Part shown: in pieces, positions 51,411 to 60,686 of the stretch | Layout of the letters: every line of letters starts with the position of its first letter | Numbering within the stretch: the first letter of the stretch is position 1 | Assembly: GCA_934643185.1 (NCBI GenBank) | Contig: CAKUBN010000003.1 | Location: 1 to 64,000, forward strand | Length of the DNA: 64,000 bases | Reading direction: 5' to 3' | Source: an uncultured Eubacteriales bacterium | Lineage (GTDB): Bacteria > Bacillota > Clostridia > Oscillospirales > Acutalibacteraceae | Position numbers and translations under genes: made by a program | Notes under the pieces: model-generated | The model's input: the letters and a program-made list of their open reading frames with translations, nothing else | The model's database searches: none | What the model was told of the DNA's origin: nothing

Positions 51411-53510
51411 TCACAGCTTAAGCTCAATTTTGGCCGGGCGCGTGCCGAGCAGCTCTGCGCTGCGGTCATCCGGCTGCGAGGTGCCGACGAAGAACGTGAA
51501 GCTGCGGCTGTCTACGCGGCGCGTGCCGGTGTCGTCTACGATCTCCAGCGCGGTCTTCGGCACGGCGATCTCGATTTCGCACGTCTCCCCCGCACCGAGG
51601 GAAACCGCCTTAAACGCGCAAAGGCTGTGGTTGCGCACCGCAAATTTCGATTCATTGTCGCGCACATACACCTGCAAAATCTCATTCACGGCGCAGCCCT
51701 CGTTTTTGACCGTCGCCGTAACCGTGTAGTGCTCGCCGTCGTCGCGCAAACTCGCGCCCGTCACTTCTGTTTTGCCGTAAGTGAGGCCATAGCCGAACGG
51801 GTACAGCACGCCGCCCGTAAAGTAGCGGTACGTGCGGTTTTCCATGGCGTAATCCGTAAACGCGGGCAGCTCATCGGAGTCGTTATAGAACGTCACAGGC
51901 AGCTTGCCGCTGAAGGAGTATTTGCCGAACAGCAGCTCTGCGATCGCCTTGCCGCCGCGTGCGCCCGGGTACCAGCCCTGCACCACGGCGGAGAAATTCT
52001 CCTCCGCAAAGCGCAGGTCCATGGCGCTGCCGGTCATGTTGATGAGGATCACGGGCTTGCCGGTCTTCGCCACGACCTCCATCAGCTTTCTCTGCGGCGC
52101 GGGCAGCAGCAGATCAGCCTTGTCGCCGGAGCCGACAGAATTGCTCTGGTCCATCTCCTCGCCCTCAAGGTTTTCATTGAGGCCCGTCACAAGCACCACA
52201 ACGTCGCTGTGCTCCGCCACGGTCTCGGCCTCGGAAAGGCGGTCGCCGGGCAGGCCAAGGCCCTCCACGCGGTCTTTATAAAGGTGGCAGCCCTCGGAGT
52301 ACAGCACGCGCACGTCCTCGCCCACATAGTCCTGAATGCCCTCCAGCACCGTGATATATCTTGACGCCGTGCCGTGGTAGTTGCCGATGAGCGCCATGCG
52401 GTCGTTCGCGTTCGGGCCGATGACGCCGATTGTCTTGATCTTCGCTTTGTCAAGCGGCAAAATGCCGTCGTTTTTCAGCAGCACAACGCTTTTGCGCGCC
52501 GCTTCCTCGCTGAGCTTGAGATGCTCCGGGCACTCCACGACCTCATACGGAATTTTGTTATATTCGCAGTTCTCATCAAATTCGCCCAGCATAAAGCGCG
52601 TGGTGAAGAGTCTCTCCGCCGCCGTCGTGATGTCGTCCTCCGTGATGAGCCCATCCTCGAGCACGCGCAGCAGGTGCAGATACGTGTTGCCGCAGTTTAC
52701 GTCACAGCCCATTTTAATGGCGAGCGCGGCAGATTCCGGCGCGGTCGTCGTAATGTGGTGGTGCAGGTGGAAGTCGGAGATTGCCCAGCAGTCCGAGACA
52801 AAGTGCCCCTGAAAGCCCCACTTGCCGCGTAGGATCTGGCGGATGAGCAGGTCGCTGCCGCAGCACGGCTCGCCGAGCGTGCGGTTGTACGCGCCCATCA
52901 CGGCCTCCACCTCGCCCTCTTTCACGGCCGCCTCAAACGCGGGCAGGTACGTCTCCCACAGGTCTTTCTGGCTTACCTCGGCATCAAACTCATGTCGAAT
53001 CGCCTCCGGGCCGCTGTGCACGGCATAGTGCTTTGCGCACGCCGCAACCTTCAAATATTTTCCGTCGCCCTGCAAGCCCTTGATGTACGCCACACCGAGG
53101 CGCGCCGTGAGGTACGGGTCTTCGCTGTACGTCTCCTGTCCTCTGCCCCAGCGCGGGTCACGGAACAGATTGATGTTCGGCGACCAGAACGTCAGGCCCT
53201 TGTAAATATCGCGGTCGCCGTGCTTAGAAGCCTCATTGTATTTCGCGCGAGCCTCCGTCGCAACGACATCGCCGATCTTCTGGATCATCTCCGGGTCGAA
53301 CATGCTCGCCATGGCGATGGGCTGCGGGAACATCGTCGCCGTACCGGCGCGCGCCACGCCGTGCAGCGCCTCATTCCACCAGTTGTATGCCGGCACGCCC
53401 AGCCGCTCTACGGGCGGCGCGTCGAATTTCAACTGCGAAGCGCGCTCTTCTATCGTCATTTTAGAAACAAGCTCGTGCGCCAGAGCCTGCGCCTTTTTTC
53501 TGTCTCTCAT
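51411..53510 (-). CDS. Glycoside hydrolase family 3 (beta-glucosidase/beta-xylosidase type)
   Basis: 699 residues. The N-terminal barrel contains RWGRGQETYSEDP, KHYAVHSGPE and the nucleophile Asp in GHFVSDCWAISD (about Asp240); the SDC form is common in the Xyl3A-like branch. The second alpha/beta domain and a C-terminal fibronectin-III-like domain (YPFGYGLTYGKTEV onwards) are present. No signal peptide, so it acts on imported oligosaccharides in the cytoplasm. ATG at 53510 with GGAGG upstream. A TATACT -10 lies just before it with a weak -35. No transporter is adjacent. Confidence 0.93.
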   Translation of the reverse strand: MRDRKKAQALAHELVSKMTIEERASQLKFDAPPVERLGVPAYNWWNEALHGVARAGTATMFPQPIAMASMFDPEMIQKIGDVVATEARAKYNEASKHGDRDIYKGLTFWSPNINLFRDPRWGRGQETYSEDPYLTARLGVAYIKGLQGDGKYLKVAACAKHYAVHSGPEAIRHEFDAEVSQKDLWETYLPAFEAAVKEGEVEAVMGAYNRTLGEPCCGSDLLIRQILRGKWGFQGHFVSDCWAISDFHLHHHITTTAPESAALAIKMGCDVNCGNTYLHLLRVLEDGLITEDDITTAAERLFTTRFMLGEFDENCEYNKIPYEVVECPEHLKLSEEAARKSVVLLKNDGILPLDKAKIKTIGVIGPNANDRMALIGNYHGTASRYITVLEGIQDYVGEDVRVLYSEGCHLYKDRVEGLGLPGDRLSEAETVAEHSDVVVLVTGLNENLEGEEMDQSNSVGSGDKADLLLPAPQRKLMEVVAKTGKPVILINMTGSAMDLRFAEENFSAVVQGWYPGARGGKAIAELLFGKYSFSGKLPVTFYNDSDELPAFTDYAMENRTYRYFTGGVLYPFGYGLTYGKTEVTGASLRDDGEHYTVTATVKNEGCAVNEILQVYVRDNESKFAVRNHSLCAFKAVSLGAGETCEIEIAVPKTALEIVDDTGTRRVDSRSFTFFVGTSQPDDRSAELLGTRPAKIELKL

Positions 53511-53602
53511 GGTAACGCCTCCATCCGGTTGTTGGCAAAAGTATAGCACGGTTTTCTTCAAAAAGAAAGATGAGAAATTTGCTTTTTATCGGAATTTCAC
53601 AG

Positions 53603-53632
53603 CAAAAAAGGCAGCCAGCCGAAGCCTGCCGC
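53603..53632 (-). terminator. Terminator of the methionine gamma-lyase-like gene
   Basis: Minus strand GGCAGGC ... GGCTGCC hairpin followed by TTTTTTGCTG, about 15 bases after the stop. Confidence 0.75.
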
Positions 53633-53643
53633 CAAAATTTGCT

Positions 53644-54912
53644 TTAAATATTCAAGAAACCTGCGTCCAACATGGACTGTGCCGCCAAAATCGCGCCAAG
53701 GCGGCCGCTGTTGAAGTTCACGCCGCCCTGCATCCACGCCGCAAACGGCTCGCGCAGCGGAGCGTCCGCAGAAAGCTCAATGGACGAGCCGAACGTGAAC
53801 GAGCCGGACGCCATGATAACGTCGCAGTCGTAGCCCGGCATGGGGCTCGGCTCCGGCACAACGAAGGAATCGACCGGCGCGCCCTGCTGAATACCGCGGA
53901 TAAACGCGCACAGCGCCTCGCGCTCGCGCAGCTGCACGGCCTGAATGATGTCCGCGCGCGGCTCGTCGTAGCGCGGGGTCACGTCAAAGCCGAAGCCTTC
54001 AAACAGCGCCGCCGTGAACACAGCGGTCTTTAAGGCTTCACCCGTGACGTTCGGCGCGTGGAACGTGCCCATGAAAAGCTCGCGGTTGTTGCCGAGCGTG
54101 CAGCCGATCTCACGACCCGTACCCGGGGTCGTCAGGCGATACGCGCAGCTTTCAATAAGGTCGCGGCGGCCCGCAATGTAGCCGCCCGTCGGCGCAATGC
54201 CGCCGCCCGGATTTTTGATGAGCGAACCCGCCATAAGGTCTGCGCCCACAGCCGTCGGCTCCATTTTCTGCACATACTCGCCGTAGCAGTTATCCACCAT
54301 GACGATGCAGTCCGGCGCACGGCGCTTTGCGATCTTTACAATGCGCTCGATCTCCTCCACCGTCAGGGACGGGCGCAGGCTGTACCCGCGGGAGCGCTGA
54401 ATGTACACCATGCGGTGCTTCGGCGTGATGGCCGTCTCCATGCCGTCATAGTCAGGCGTGCCGTCCGGCAGCAGGTCAAGCTGCTCGTAGTTTATGCCAA
54501 ACTCCTTTAATGAGCCGTTGCCGTCGCCCGTAATGCCGATCACGCCGCGCAGCGTATCATACGGCATGCCGGTAACGCTCAGCATCGTATCGCCCGGGCG
54601 CAGAACGCCAAAAAGCGCTACGGTAAGCGTATGCGTGCCGCTGACAAAATTATAGCGGCACAGCGCGTCCTCCGCACCGAGGGCACGCGCGTACACTTCG
54701 TCCAGCACGTCGCGGCCGCGGTCGCCATAGCCGTAGCCTGTCGTTGCCACAAAGTGGCTCTCGCTGACACCTGCCTGCATGAACGCAGCCTGCATCTTCT
54801 CCTGATTATACCGCTGTGTTTCGGAAATTTTCGCAAGGTACGGCGCAGCCTTCTGCTCCGCTTCCTCCGCCGCCTTCAGCACGCGGTCGTCAATTTTAAA
54901 AAACTCGTACAT
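53644..54912 (-). CDS. Methionine gamma-lyase-like PLP protein (YnbB / 'aluminium resistance' family)
   Basis: 422 residues. Fold-type I PLP enzyme: TTGYGYGDRGRDVLDEVYARALGAE at the start in separate motifs, VDNCYGEYV for the cofactor Asp, and the PLP lysine in AGSLIKNPGGGI. C-terminal GGVNFNSGRLGAILAAQSML is conserved in the family. Homologues are often annotated as aluminium resistance or cystathionine lyase proteins, but the reaction is not established. Probably the last gene after the GNAT-M42-M42 group (51-base gap). Confidence 0.9.
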   Translation of the reverse strand: MYEFFKIDDRVLKAAEEAEQKAAPYLAKISETQRYNQEKMQAAFMQAGVSESHFVATTGYGYGDRGRDVLDEVYARALGAEDALCRYNFVSGTHTLTVALFGVLRPGDTMLSVTGMPYDTLRGVIGITGDGNGSLKEFGINYEQLDLLPDGTPDYDGMETAITPKHRMVYIQRSRGYSLRPSLTVEEIERIVKIAKRRAPDCIVMVDNCYGEYVQKMEPTAVGADLMAGSLIKNPGGGIAPTGGYIAGRRDLIESCAYRLTTPGTGREIGCTLGNNRELFMGTFHAPNVTGEALKTAVFTAALFEGFGFDVTPRYDEPRADIIQAVQLREREALCAFIRGIQQGAPVDSFVVPEPSPMPGYDCDVIMASGSFTFGSSIELSADAPLREPFAAWMQGGVNFNSGRLGAILAAQSMLDAGFLNI

Positions 54913-54963
54913 AGTAAACCCGCTTTCGCAAACGCAAAAGCCATCCTTTATCTAAAATTATTT

Positions 54964-55677
54964 CTAAAAATTTAAGCTTCCCTGCGCCCATGCGCCGCAC
55001 GCCGTGTAGCCCAGCGCCGCATAAAACGCTTCGTTTTTCTTTTCCTCGCGCAGAATATACACCGTGCCGCCCGGCAGCATGCGCTCCATTTTTCGGACAA
55101 CCGCCGTGCCAAGCCCCCTGCGGTGAAATTTCGGCAGCACCGCCACAGCAGAAATGAGGCTCGCGCTTTCGCCGAGCACTGCCGCAGCCACGGCGACGGT
55201 CTTCCCATCTGCCGAAACACCCGCGCAGCGCACCGTGCCGTGCCGCATGCGGTGGGATAAATCGAGGTAAAACGGCTCAAATTCGCCCGCCATGTTGTTC
55301 GCCTTCAGTACGGCATACACATCACGCGGGGAGATTTCCTCCGGGGTCAGCACCGTCTCGTTGTGCAGCTCCTTTTGCAGGATCACGCCGCTTTCGGTGA
55401 TGCTTAACCCCAGCTTTTCGGCATTCTCCGCGCTGCACACGACTTCGCTTGTCCCCACCGCGCTCAAAAACGCGCGCGCCTCGTCCGCGTCGGTGATCTC
55501 CCCCGCAACGCAGACAGAGCCGTCCGTTTTGCCGTAGGCCGCGTTCCCGTCCGTCCAAAACTGCGCAAAGGGCTGATGGAACCCATATGCCTGCGCCTTG
55601 GACCAGATTTGGCAGCCAAACGGCGAGCTTCCGCACGGCGCAGAAAGCACCTCTAAGTTTTCCGCAAGACGGATCAT
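54964..55677 (-). CDS. GNAT-fold acetyltransferase
   Basis: 237 residues. The N-terminal 130 residues are a divergent half-GNAT region, while the C-terminal domain holds the acetyl-CoA motif VLPKFHRRGLGTAVVRKM and the last strand NEAFYAALGYTACG. Substrate unknown. The ATG overlaps the stop of the upstream M42 peptidase by one base (TAATG), so it is part of that operon. Its association with aminopeptidases and a PLP lyase hints at amino-acid metabolism, which is inference. Confidence 0.85.
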   Translation of the reverse strand: MIRLAENLEVLSAPCGSSPFGCQIWSKAQAYGFHQPFAQFWTDGNAAYGKTDGSVCVAGEITDADEARAFLSAVGTSEVVCSAENAEKLGLSITESGVILQKELHNETVLTPEEISPRDVYAVLKANNMAGEFEPFYLDLSHRMRHGTVRCAGVSADGKTVAVAAAVLGESASLISAVAVLPKFHRRGLGTAVVRKMERMLPGGTVYILREEKKNEAFYAALGYTACGAWAQGSLNF

Positions 55678-56705
55678 TACAGCTTGCCGCCGGAAATTTC
55701 CGCCATCATCAGCGCCGTCAGGTCAACGACTGCCTCAATATCCTTTTCGGTCGTCATCGCGATCGCGCTGTGGATATACCGGCACGGGTGCGAGATCGTC
55801 AGCGTCTTCACGCCGCCGCGGGAAACGTGGATGGTGCCCGCGTCTGTGCCGCCGGCGCGCACGGTCTTCGGCTGCACCGAAATGCTGTGCTCTTTTCCAA
55901 GCGCCATCGCGCGGCGGAAGTAATCCTTCGGGTAAACGGTGCGCATATCCGTAAGGGAAATGACCGCGCCGCCGCCCATTTTGCACGCCGCGTCCGTCGG
56001 GCTCACGCCGGGAATGTCGCCCGCCGTCGTGCCCTCCAGCACAAGCGCCGCATCGGGCTCAATGAGATACGCCGCCGTGCCCGCGCCGCGCAGGCCGATC
56101 TCCTCCTGCGTGGAGAAAACGAAATACGTGTCGTACTCGAGCGGCTGCTGCATCAGCGTGATGAGCGCAAAGCAGCCCACGCGGTCGTCGAGCGCCTTCG
56201 CCTTCACCGTGCCGCGCGTGTGCTCAAAGAACGGCACAAAGCACGCATTGTCACCGATTTGCACCAGCGTTTCGGCCTGCTCGCGCGTGTCCGCACCGAT
56301 GTCAATGGCAAGCGCGTCCACCGGCACGGGCGTTTCCCGTTCTTCGCCCTTCAAAAGGTGTATCGGCTTCGCGCAGATAACACCAAGCGTTTTGCCGTTA
56401 ATCAGCACGTCGCGACCGGAAAGCACCTCCGGGCGGATATTGCCGACCGTCGTGAACTTCAAAAGGCCGTTTTCCGTAATGTTCGTGATGACAAAGCCCA
56501 CCTCGTCCATGTGGGCGCAGAGCATCAGCTTCTTTTCGGGGCGCTTTTCGCCCTTTTTAAACGCCAGAATGTTGCCGAGCGGCGAAATTTGAATGGCGTC
56601 CGCATACGGCTCAATTTCACTTAAAATCACGCTGCGCACATCGTCTTCCTCGCCGGAAACGCCGATGGTGCGGGTAAGCTTTTCCAGAATTTCATAGTTA
56701 AGCAT
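55677..56705 (-). CDS. M42 family aminopeptidase (second of tandem pair)
   Basis: 342 residues. Dinuclear metal site motifs: LCAHMDEVGFV (His/Asp), KALDDRVGCF (bridging Asp), STQEEIGLRGA (catalytic Glu pair), GGTDAGTIH and the late His in CRYIHSAIA. M42 enzymes such as YsdC and FrvX cut N-terminal residues from peptides in large tetrahedral complexes in the cytoplasm. ATG at 56705 overlaps the previous M42 gene by eight bases; longer readings run into that gene's coding sequence. Confidence 0.92.
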   Translation of the reverse strand: MLNYEILEKLTRTIGVSGEEDDVRSVILSEIEPYADAIQISPLGNILAFKKGEKRPEKKLMLCAHMDEVGFVITNITENGLLKFTTVGNIRPEVLSGRDVLINGKTLGVICAKPIHLLKGEERETPVPVDALAIDIGADTREQAETLVQIGDNACFVPFFEHTRGTVKAKALDDRVGCFALITLMQQPLEYDTYFVFSTQEEIGLRGAGTAAYLIEPDAALVLEGTTAGDIPGVSPTDAACKMGGGAVISLTDMRTVYPKDYFRRAMALGKEHSISVQPKTVRAGGTDAGTIHVSRGGVKTLTISHPCRYIHSAIAMTTEKDIEAVVDLTALMMAEISGGKL

Positions 56706-57729
56706 TCGGCTGCGCCTCCTTATCCGTGATATACGCCGCAATGAGCTTTGCGATGTTTTCCATATCCTCAAAATCGCAGACCTCCGCCGGGGTGTGCATA
56801 TTGCGCTGCGGCACAGAGATAAGCCCCGTGCGCACGCCGCCGCGGGAAACACTGATGTCGTCGCAGTTCGTGCCCGTTCTGCCGCCCATCGCTTCCAGCT
56901 GGTACGGGATATTCTCGCGCTTTGCGATTTCCACAAGCTTCTTGCTGATCTTTCTGTCCAGCGCCGCAGAGAAGCCGATCATCGGCCCTTTGCCAAGCTC
57001 CGCGGTGAGCATGCCCTCCGCGCCCGGCTGCTTTGCAAACGAAACGTCCACGGCAATGGCCTCGGTCGGCTCGAGCGTGTAGATCGAAACCTGCGCGCCC
57101 TGCCCGCCGACCTCTTCTTTTGTAGAGCACAGCACCATCACGCAGCAGTCGGGGTCCTGCGCATTTGCAAGCTGTGCCGCGCGGATGATGCACGCGCAGC
57201 CCGCACGGTCGTCGAGCGCCGTGCCCGTAATGCGGTTGCCCATCAGCTTTTTCAGCGGGCGCATCAGCGCGGCGCGGTCGCCGACGGCGACAATCTTCTC
57301 GACGTCTTCTTTCGTCATGCCAAGGTCAATGCACTGCTCCGCAACGGGCTTAATTTTATCGTCGCCTTTTGCAAGGTGCGGCGGCAGCGTGCAGCCGATG
57401 CCCGTGACCACCTCGGTGCCGAACACCGTAACGGGGCTGCCCGGCAGCGTGCGGCAGTCCACACCGCCCACGCTCGTCACATGCAGAAAGCCGTTTTCGT
57501 CGATGTCCGTCACGACCATGCCGATCTGGTCAATGTGCGCGTCCAGCAGAACGCGGCGCTTAGACTCCAAATTGCCGAAAATGCCCACCACGCCGCCAAG
57601 CTCGTTTTCATGCACCTCTTTGCAAAAGCCAAGCTCCTTCTTCGCGACTGTAAACACGTCCGCTTCACAGCCGGATGTGCCGTGCTCTGCGCACAGCGCG
57701 CGGGTGAGGCGTTCGATCTCTTCAAACAT
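56698..57729 (-). CDS. M42 family aminopeptidase (first of tandem pair)
   Basis: 343 residues. Same family as its neighbour but clearly diverged. LLDAHIDQIGMVV, TALDDRAGCACII, CSTKEEVGGQGAQ, GTNCDDISVSRGG and QRNMHTPAEV carry the metal and catalytic positions. Two different M42 subunits encoded together may form separate or mixed complexes with different residue preferences. GGAGGGAATATC before ATG. It opens an operon continuing through the second M42, GNAT and PLP genes. Confidence 0.92.
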   Translation of the reverse strand: MFEEIERLTRALCAEHGTSGCEADVFTVAKKELGFCKEVHENELGGVVGIFGNLESKRRVLLDAHIDQIGMVVTDIDENGFLHVTSVGGVDCRTLPGSPVTVFGTEVVTGIGCTLPPHLAKGDDKIKPVAEQCIDLGMTKEDVEKIVAVGDRAALMRPLKKLMGNRITGTALDDRAGCACIIRAAQLANAQDPDCCVMVLCSTKEEVGGQGAQVSIYTLEPTEAIAVDVSFAKQPGAEGMLTAELGKGPMIGFSAALDRKISKKLVEIAKRENIPYQLEAMGGRTGTNCDDISVSRGGVRTGLISVPQRNMHTPAEVCDFEDMENIAKLIAAYITDKEAQPNA

Positions 57730-57757
57730 GATATTCCCTCCTAAAACTCGAATTTAT

Positions 57758-57806
57758 AAAAACAAAAGCCCCGCGTTCCGAATGGAGACCCATCGAAAAG
57801 CGAGGC
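57758..57806 (-). terminator. Terminator of secG
   Basis: Minus strand GCCTCGC / GCGGGGC (one T-G pair) followed by TTTTGTTTTT, about 20 bases after the secG stop. Confidence 0.7.
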
Positions 57807-57827
57807 GCATTTCCGCAAGTATTTAAA

Positions 57828-58076
57828 TTACTTTGTGAAATACATAATGATGTTGATCACGAGGACCAGCACAAAAAAGCCGATTGCAATGAACTTTGTC
57901 CAACGAGCAAGGAACGCATCCATGGAACGCGCCTTATTCTTGGAAAGGAACGTATCCGCGCCGCCGGTGATCGCGCCGAGGCTCTGCTGATGGCCTTCCT
58001 GCAGCAGTACGACAACAATGATCGCCAGTGCGAAAAGAAGCAGAACGATACCGAAAATAATTTCAACAGCACCCAT
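57828..58076 (-). CDS. secG: Protein translocase subunit SecG
   Basis: 82 residues, two membrane helices around a glycine-rich loop: IIFGIVLLLFALAIIVVVLLQ, then SLGAITGGADTFLSKNKARS, then FIAIGFFVLVLVINIIMYF. The loop is the SecG signature. It stabilises SecYE and assists SecA-driven export. Its own promoter lies just upstream. Confidence 0.95.
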   Translation of the reverse strand: MGAVEIIFGIVLLLFALAIIVVVLLQEGHQQSLGAITGGADTFLSKNKARSMDAFLARWTKFIAIGFFVLVLVINIIMYFTK

Positions 58077-58130
58077 ATATTTTACCTCCTCTTCAAGAGA
58101 CTTAACGCTAATTTTATTCGTAGCTTAATT

Positions 58131-58159
58131 ATGATACCATACGAAGCGGGATTTTGCAA
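58131..58159 (-). promoter_or_regulatory. Promoter of secG
   Basis: Minus strand TTGCAA (58159-58154), 17 bases, TATCAT (58136-58131), 55 bases before the ATG. Confidence 0.65.
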
Positions 58160-58431
58160 CAGGATTTTTTGCTTTTTTCCTGTATATTCCGCCGCCCAAT
58201 GCCCATACTGGTACCAAGGCAGTCACAGTCAGGCGTTTGTGCGCGCCAAAACGGACCGTGCGGCAAAACCGCACTTTCGCGTCACACGAGCGGGGTCTCC
58301 CGGGCGGGCGGCGCAGTCCATGGTGCGGACTGTATGCTGCCCGCCCTTCGATGAGACTGAACGCTCCGCCGCGCAGACCGCATGCCTGCACAAATGGAAC
58401 GTCAACCGGTCTTGCCGGAGGGCTGATTTTT
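58160..58431. other. GC-rich structured intergenic region, possible non-coding RNA
   Basis: 272 bases between parC and the secG promoter with no credible gene. It has a two-tier hairpin at 58302-58346 (GGGCGGGC/GCCCGCCC base, CAGTCC/GGACTG upper stem) and a hairpin at 58258-58274 (GTGCGG/CCGCAC). A CCGG-based hairpin at about 58406-58418 is followed on the plus strand by a T7 run at 58427-58433. The T-run suggests a plus-strand transcript ending there. I tested the core motifs of SRP RNA, tmRNA and RNase P RNA and found none. Confidence 0.35.
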
Positions 58432-60660
58432 TTAAAGCGAGATCTGCTCGCCGCCCTCTTCGCCGTTCGGCAGTGCGCCAAGCGCCGGGATCTTCTTTCT
58501 GTACCGCGACGGGTTCTGCAGCTCGTCTTCGGCATAGATGTGCGCATCCAAAATGCGGTGGCCTTTTTTCAGGTTCATCACCGCCACGCCCTGTGTGCTC
58601 TTCGTTGTCTTCGGGGCGATGAGCGCCGTGTTAAACAGCAGCCGTCTGCCGCTTGAGGACGTCAGCAGAATGTCGCAGTCTTCGGAAATCTGCAGCGCCG
58701 CCGCAAGCGGGGCCTTGTCGGAATACGCGTTAATGAGCTTCCTGCGGTTCGTCTTCGTGTAATACGCGGAAAGCTCCACCTTCGCCACCTTGCCGTTATC
58801 GAAAATAAACAGCATGTAGCCCTTAAAGTCGGTCGTTACAGCCATGTACGCAGCGCTTTCGCCCTCGTCCATCTGCACGCGCGCAGGCACATATTCGCCC
58901 ATCACGCTCGCTTTGGTGTCAGCAAAATCCGCCGCTTTCAGCTTATAGACCTGCGCTTTGTCGGAGAAGAACAAAAGCTCCGCCGCGTTTGTCGATTCCA
59001 TCTGTTGGGTGATCTCGTCTCCATCTTTTAATTTCTGGTCGCCGCCCATGCGCAGGGAAAGCGGGGTGATCTTCTTAAAGTAGCCTTCTTTCGTGAAAAA
59101 CAGATTCACCGGGTAATCCGGCACAGTCTCCACGGGCTCTTCCTCGGCAATTTCCTCCGCGTACAAAATATGGCTGCGGCGCGGCTGGCCGTACTTCTGC
59201 GCGATTTCATTCAGCTCGCGCACAATAATCGTCTTAATGCGCGTTTTTGAGGCCAAAATTGCCTCAAGGTCACGAATTTCTTCCTCTAAGCTGTTCACCT
59301 CTTCGGTGCGCTTTAAGATGAACTCGCGGTTTAAATGGCGCAAACGGATTTCCGCTACATATTCGGCCTGAATTTCATCGATGCCAAAGCCGATCATGAG
59401 GTTCGGCACAACTTCGCTTTCTTCCTCGGTCTCACGCACAATGCGCACGGCTTTATCGATGTCGAGTAAGATTGCCTTGAGGCCGTAGAGCAGATGCAGC
59501 TTCTCTTTCTTCTTCGTGAGGTCGTAGTGCGTTCTGCGGCGGACGCATTCAATTCTGAACGCCGTCCACTCCTCAAAGAGCTCACGCACACCCAGCACAC
59601 GCGGAACGCCCGCGATGAGCACATTAAAATTGCAGGAGAAGCTGTCCTCCAGCGTCGTCATGCGGAACAACCGCTGCATCAGCTTATCGGGGTCTGCGCC
59701 GCGCTTCAAGTCGATCGTGATCTTGAGTCCGTCCAGACCCGTCTCGTCTCGAATGTCGGTGATTTCCTTCACCTTGCCCTGCTTCACAAGGTCGATGACC
59801 TTTTCCACAATGGCTTCAATGGTCGTTGTCGGCGGGATCTGGGTAATATCGATGCAGTTTGCGGATTTATCATACGTATAGCGCGAGCGCACCTTGATGC
59901 TGCCGCGGCCTGTTTTGTAGATTTGCTCCATCGCCGCGCGGTCGAAAATAATCTGCCCGCCGCCCGGGAAGTCCGGCGCCTGCATCGTCGTAAAAATGTC
60001 ATGCTTCGGGTCACGGATGAGCTCCGCCGCCGTGGTGCACACTTCGGCGAGATTAAACGGGCAAATGGACGACGCCATGCCGACCGCAATGCCCGTGTTT
60101 GCGTTGACGAGCACCGAGGGGAACGCCGCCGGCAGCAGCGTTGGCTCTTTCATCGTACTGTCGTAATTGTCGACAAAATCCACGGTGTCCTTGTCGATAT
60201 CGCGGAACAGCTCGCGGCAAATGGGGTCAAGGCGCGCTTCCGTGTAACGGGAAGCCGCCCACGCCATGTCACGGGAATAAAACTTACCGAAGTTGCCCTT
60301 AGAGTCTACATAGGGGTGCAAAAGCGCCTCGTAACCGCGGGAAAGACGCACCATCGTGTCGTAAATCGCACTGTCGCCATGTGGGTTCAGCTTCATCGTC
60401 TGACCGACGATGTTCGCGCTTTTCGTGCGCGCCGAGCCGAGCAGGTTCATTTTGTACATCGTATAGAGAAGCTTTCTGTGCGAGGGCTTAAAGCCGTCAA
60501 TCTCCGGGATGGCACGGGACATAATAACGCTCATCGCATACGGCATGTAGTTCTGCCGCAGCGTGTCGTTGATGTCCTGCGCCTGAATTTCACCCGCGCC
60601 CGCAATAAAGCCCTGCATCTTCGGCGTATTTTCTCTTTTCGGCTGTTTTTTTCTTGCCAT
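58432..60660 (-). CDS. parC: DNA topoisomerase IV subunit A-like (GyrA/ParC family)
   Basis: 742 residues. The active-site tyrosine is Tyr139 in AASRYTEARL, after Arg138. The quinolone-determining stretch NPHGDSAIYDTMVR has the sensitive Ser97 and Asp101. An isoleucine-rich hinge and coiled-coil region (about 430-480) and a shortened, degenerate C-terminal beta-propeller follow; no clear GyrA box was found, favouring a topoisomerase IV-like decatenase. Directly downstream of parE. Belongs to the GyrA-like group accompanying the variant ParE described beside it. Confidence 0.9.
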   Translation of the reverse strand: MARKKQPKRENTPKMQGFIAGAGEIQAQDINDTLRQNYMPYAMSVIMSRAIPEIDGFKPSHRKLLYTMYKMNLLGSARTKSANIVGQTMKLNPHGDSAIYDTMVRLSRGYEALLHPYVDSKGNFGKFYSRDMAWAASRYTEARLDPICRELFRDIDKDTVDFVDNYDSTMKEPTLLPAAFPSVLVNANTGIAVGMASSICPFNLAEVCTTAAELIRDPKHDIFTTMQAPDFPGGGQIIFDRAAMEQIYKTGRGSIKVRSRYTYDKSANCIDITQIPPTTTIEAIVEKVIDLVKQGKVKEITDIRDETGLDGLKITIDLKRGADPDKLMQRLFRMTTLEDSFSCNFNVLIAGVPRVLGVRELFEEWTAFRIECVRRRTHYDLTKKKEKLHLLYGLKAILLDIDKAVRIVRETEEESEVVPNLMIGFGIDEIQAEYVAEIRLRHLNREFILKRTEEVNSLEEEIRDLEAILASKTRIKTIIVRELNEIAQKYGQPRRSHILYAEEIAEEEPVETVPDYPVNLFFTKEGYFKKITPLSLRMGGDQKLKDGDEITQQMESTNAAELLFFSDKAQVYKLKAADFADTKASVMGEYVPARVQMDEGESAAYMAVTTDFKGYMLFIFDNGKVAKVELSAYYTKTNRRKLINAYSDKAPLAAALQISEDCDILLTSSSGRRLLFNTALIAPKTTKSTQGVAVMNLKKGHRILDAHIYAEDELQNPSRYRKKIPALGALPNGEEGGEQISL

Positions 60661-60686
60661 GCTTTACGCTTCCTTTCGTCAGAGCT

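Noticed and set aside
58210..58245. ACCAAGGCAG-like string recalling SRP RNA
   Set aside because: The essential SRP core with its GGAA tetraloop and flanking asymmetric loop is absent, so the match is coincidental.
58125..58547. 140-codon minus-strand frame between parC and secG
   Set aside because: Arginine/proline-rich translation of structured GC-rich DNA, overlapping the parC 3' end in another frame.
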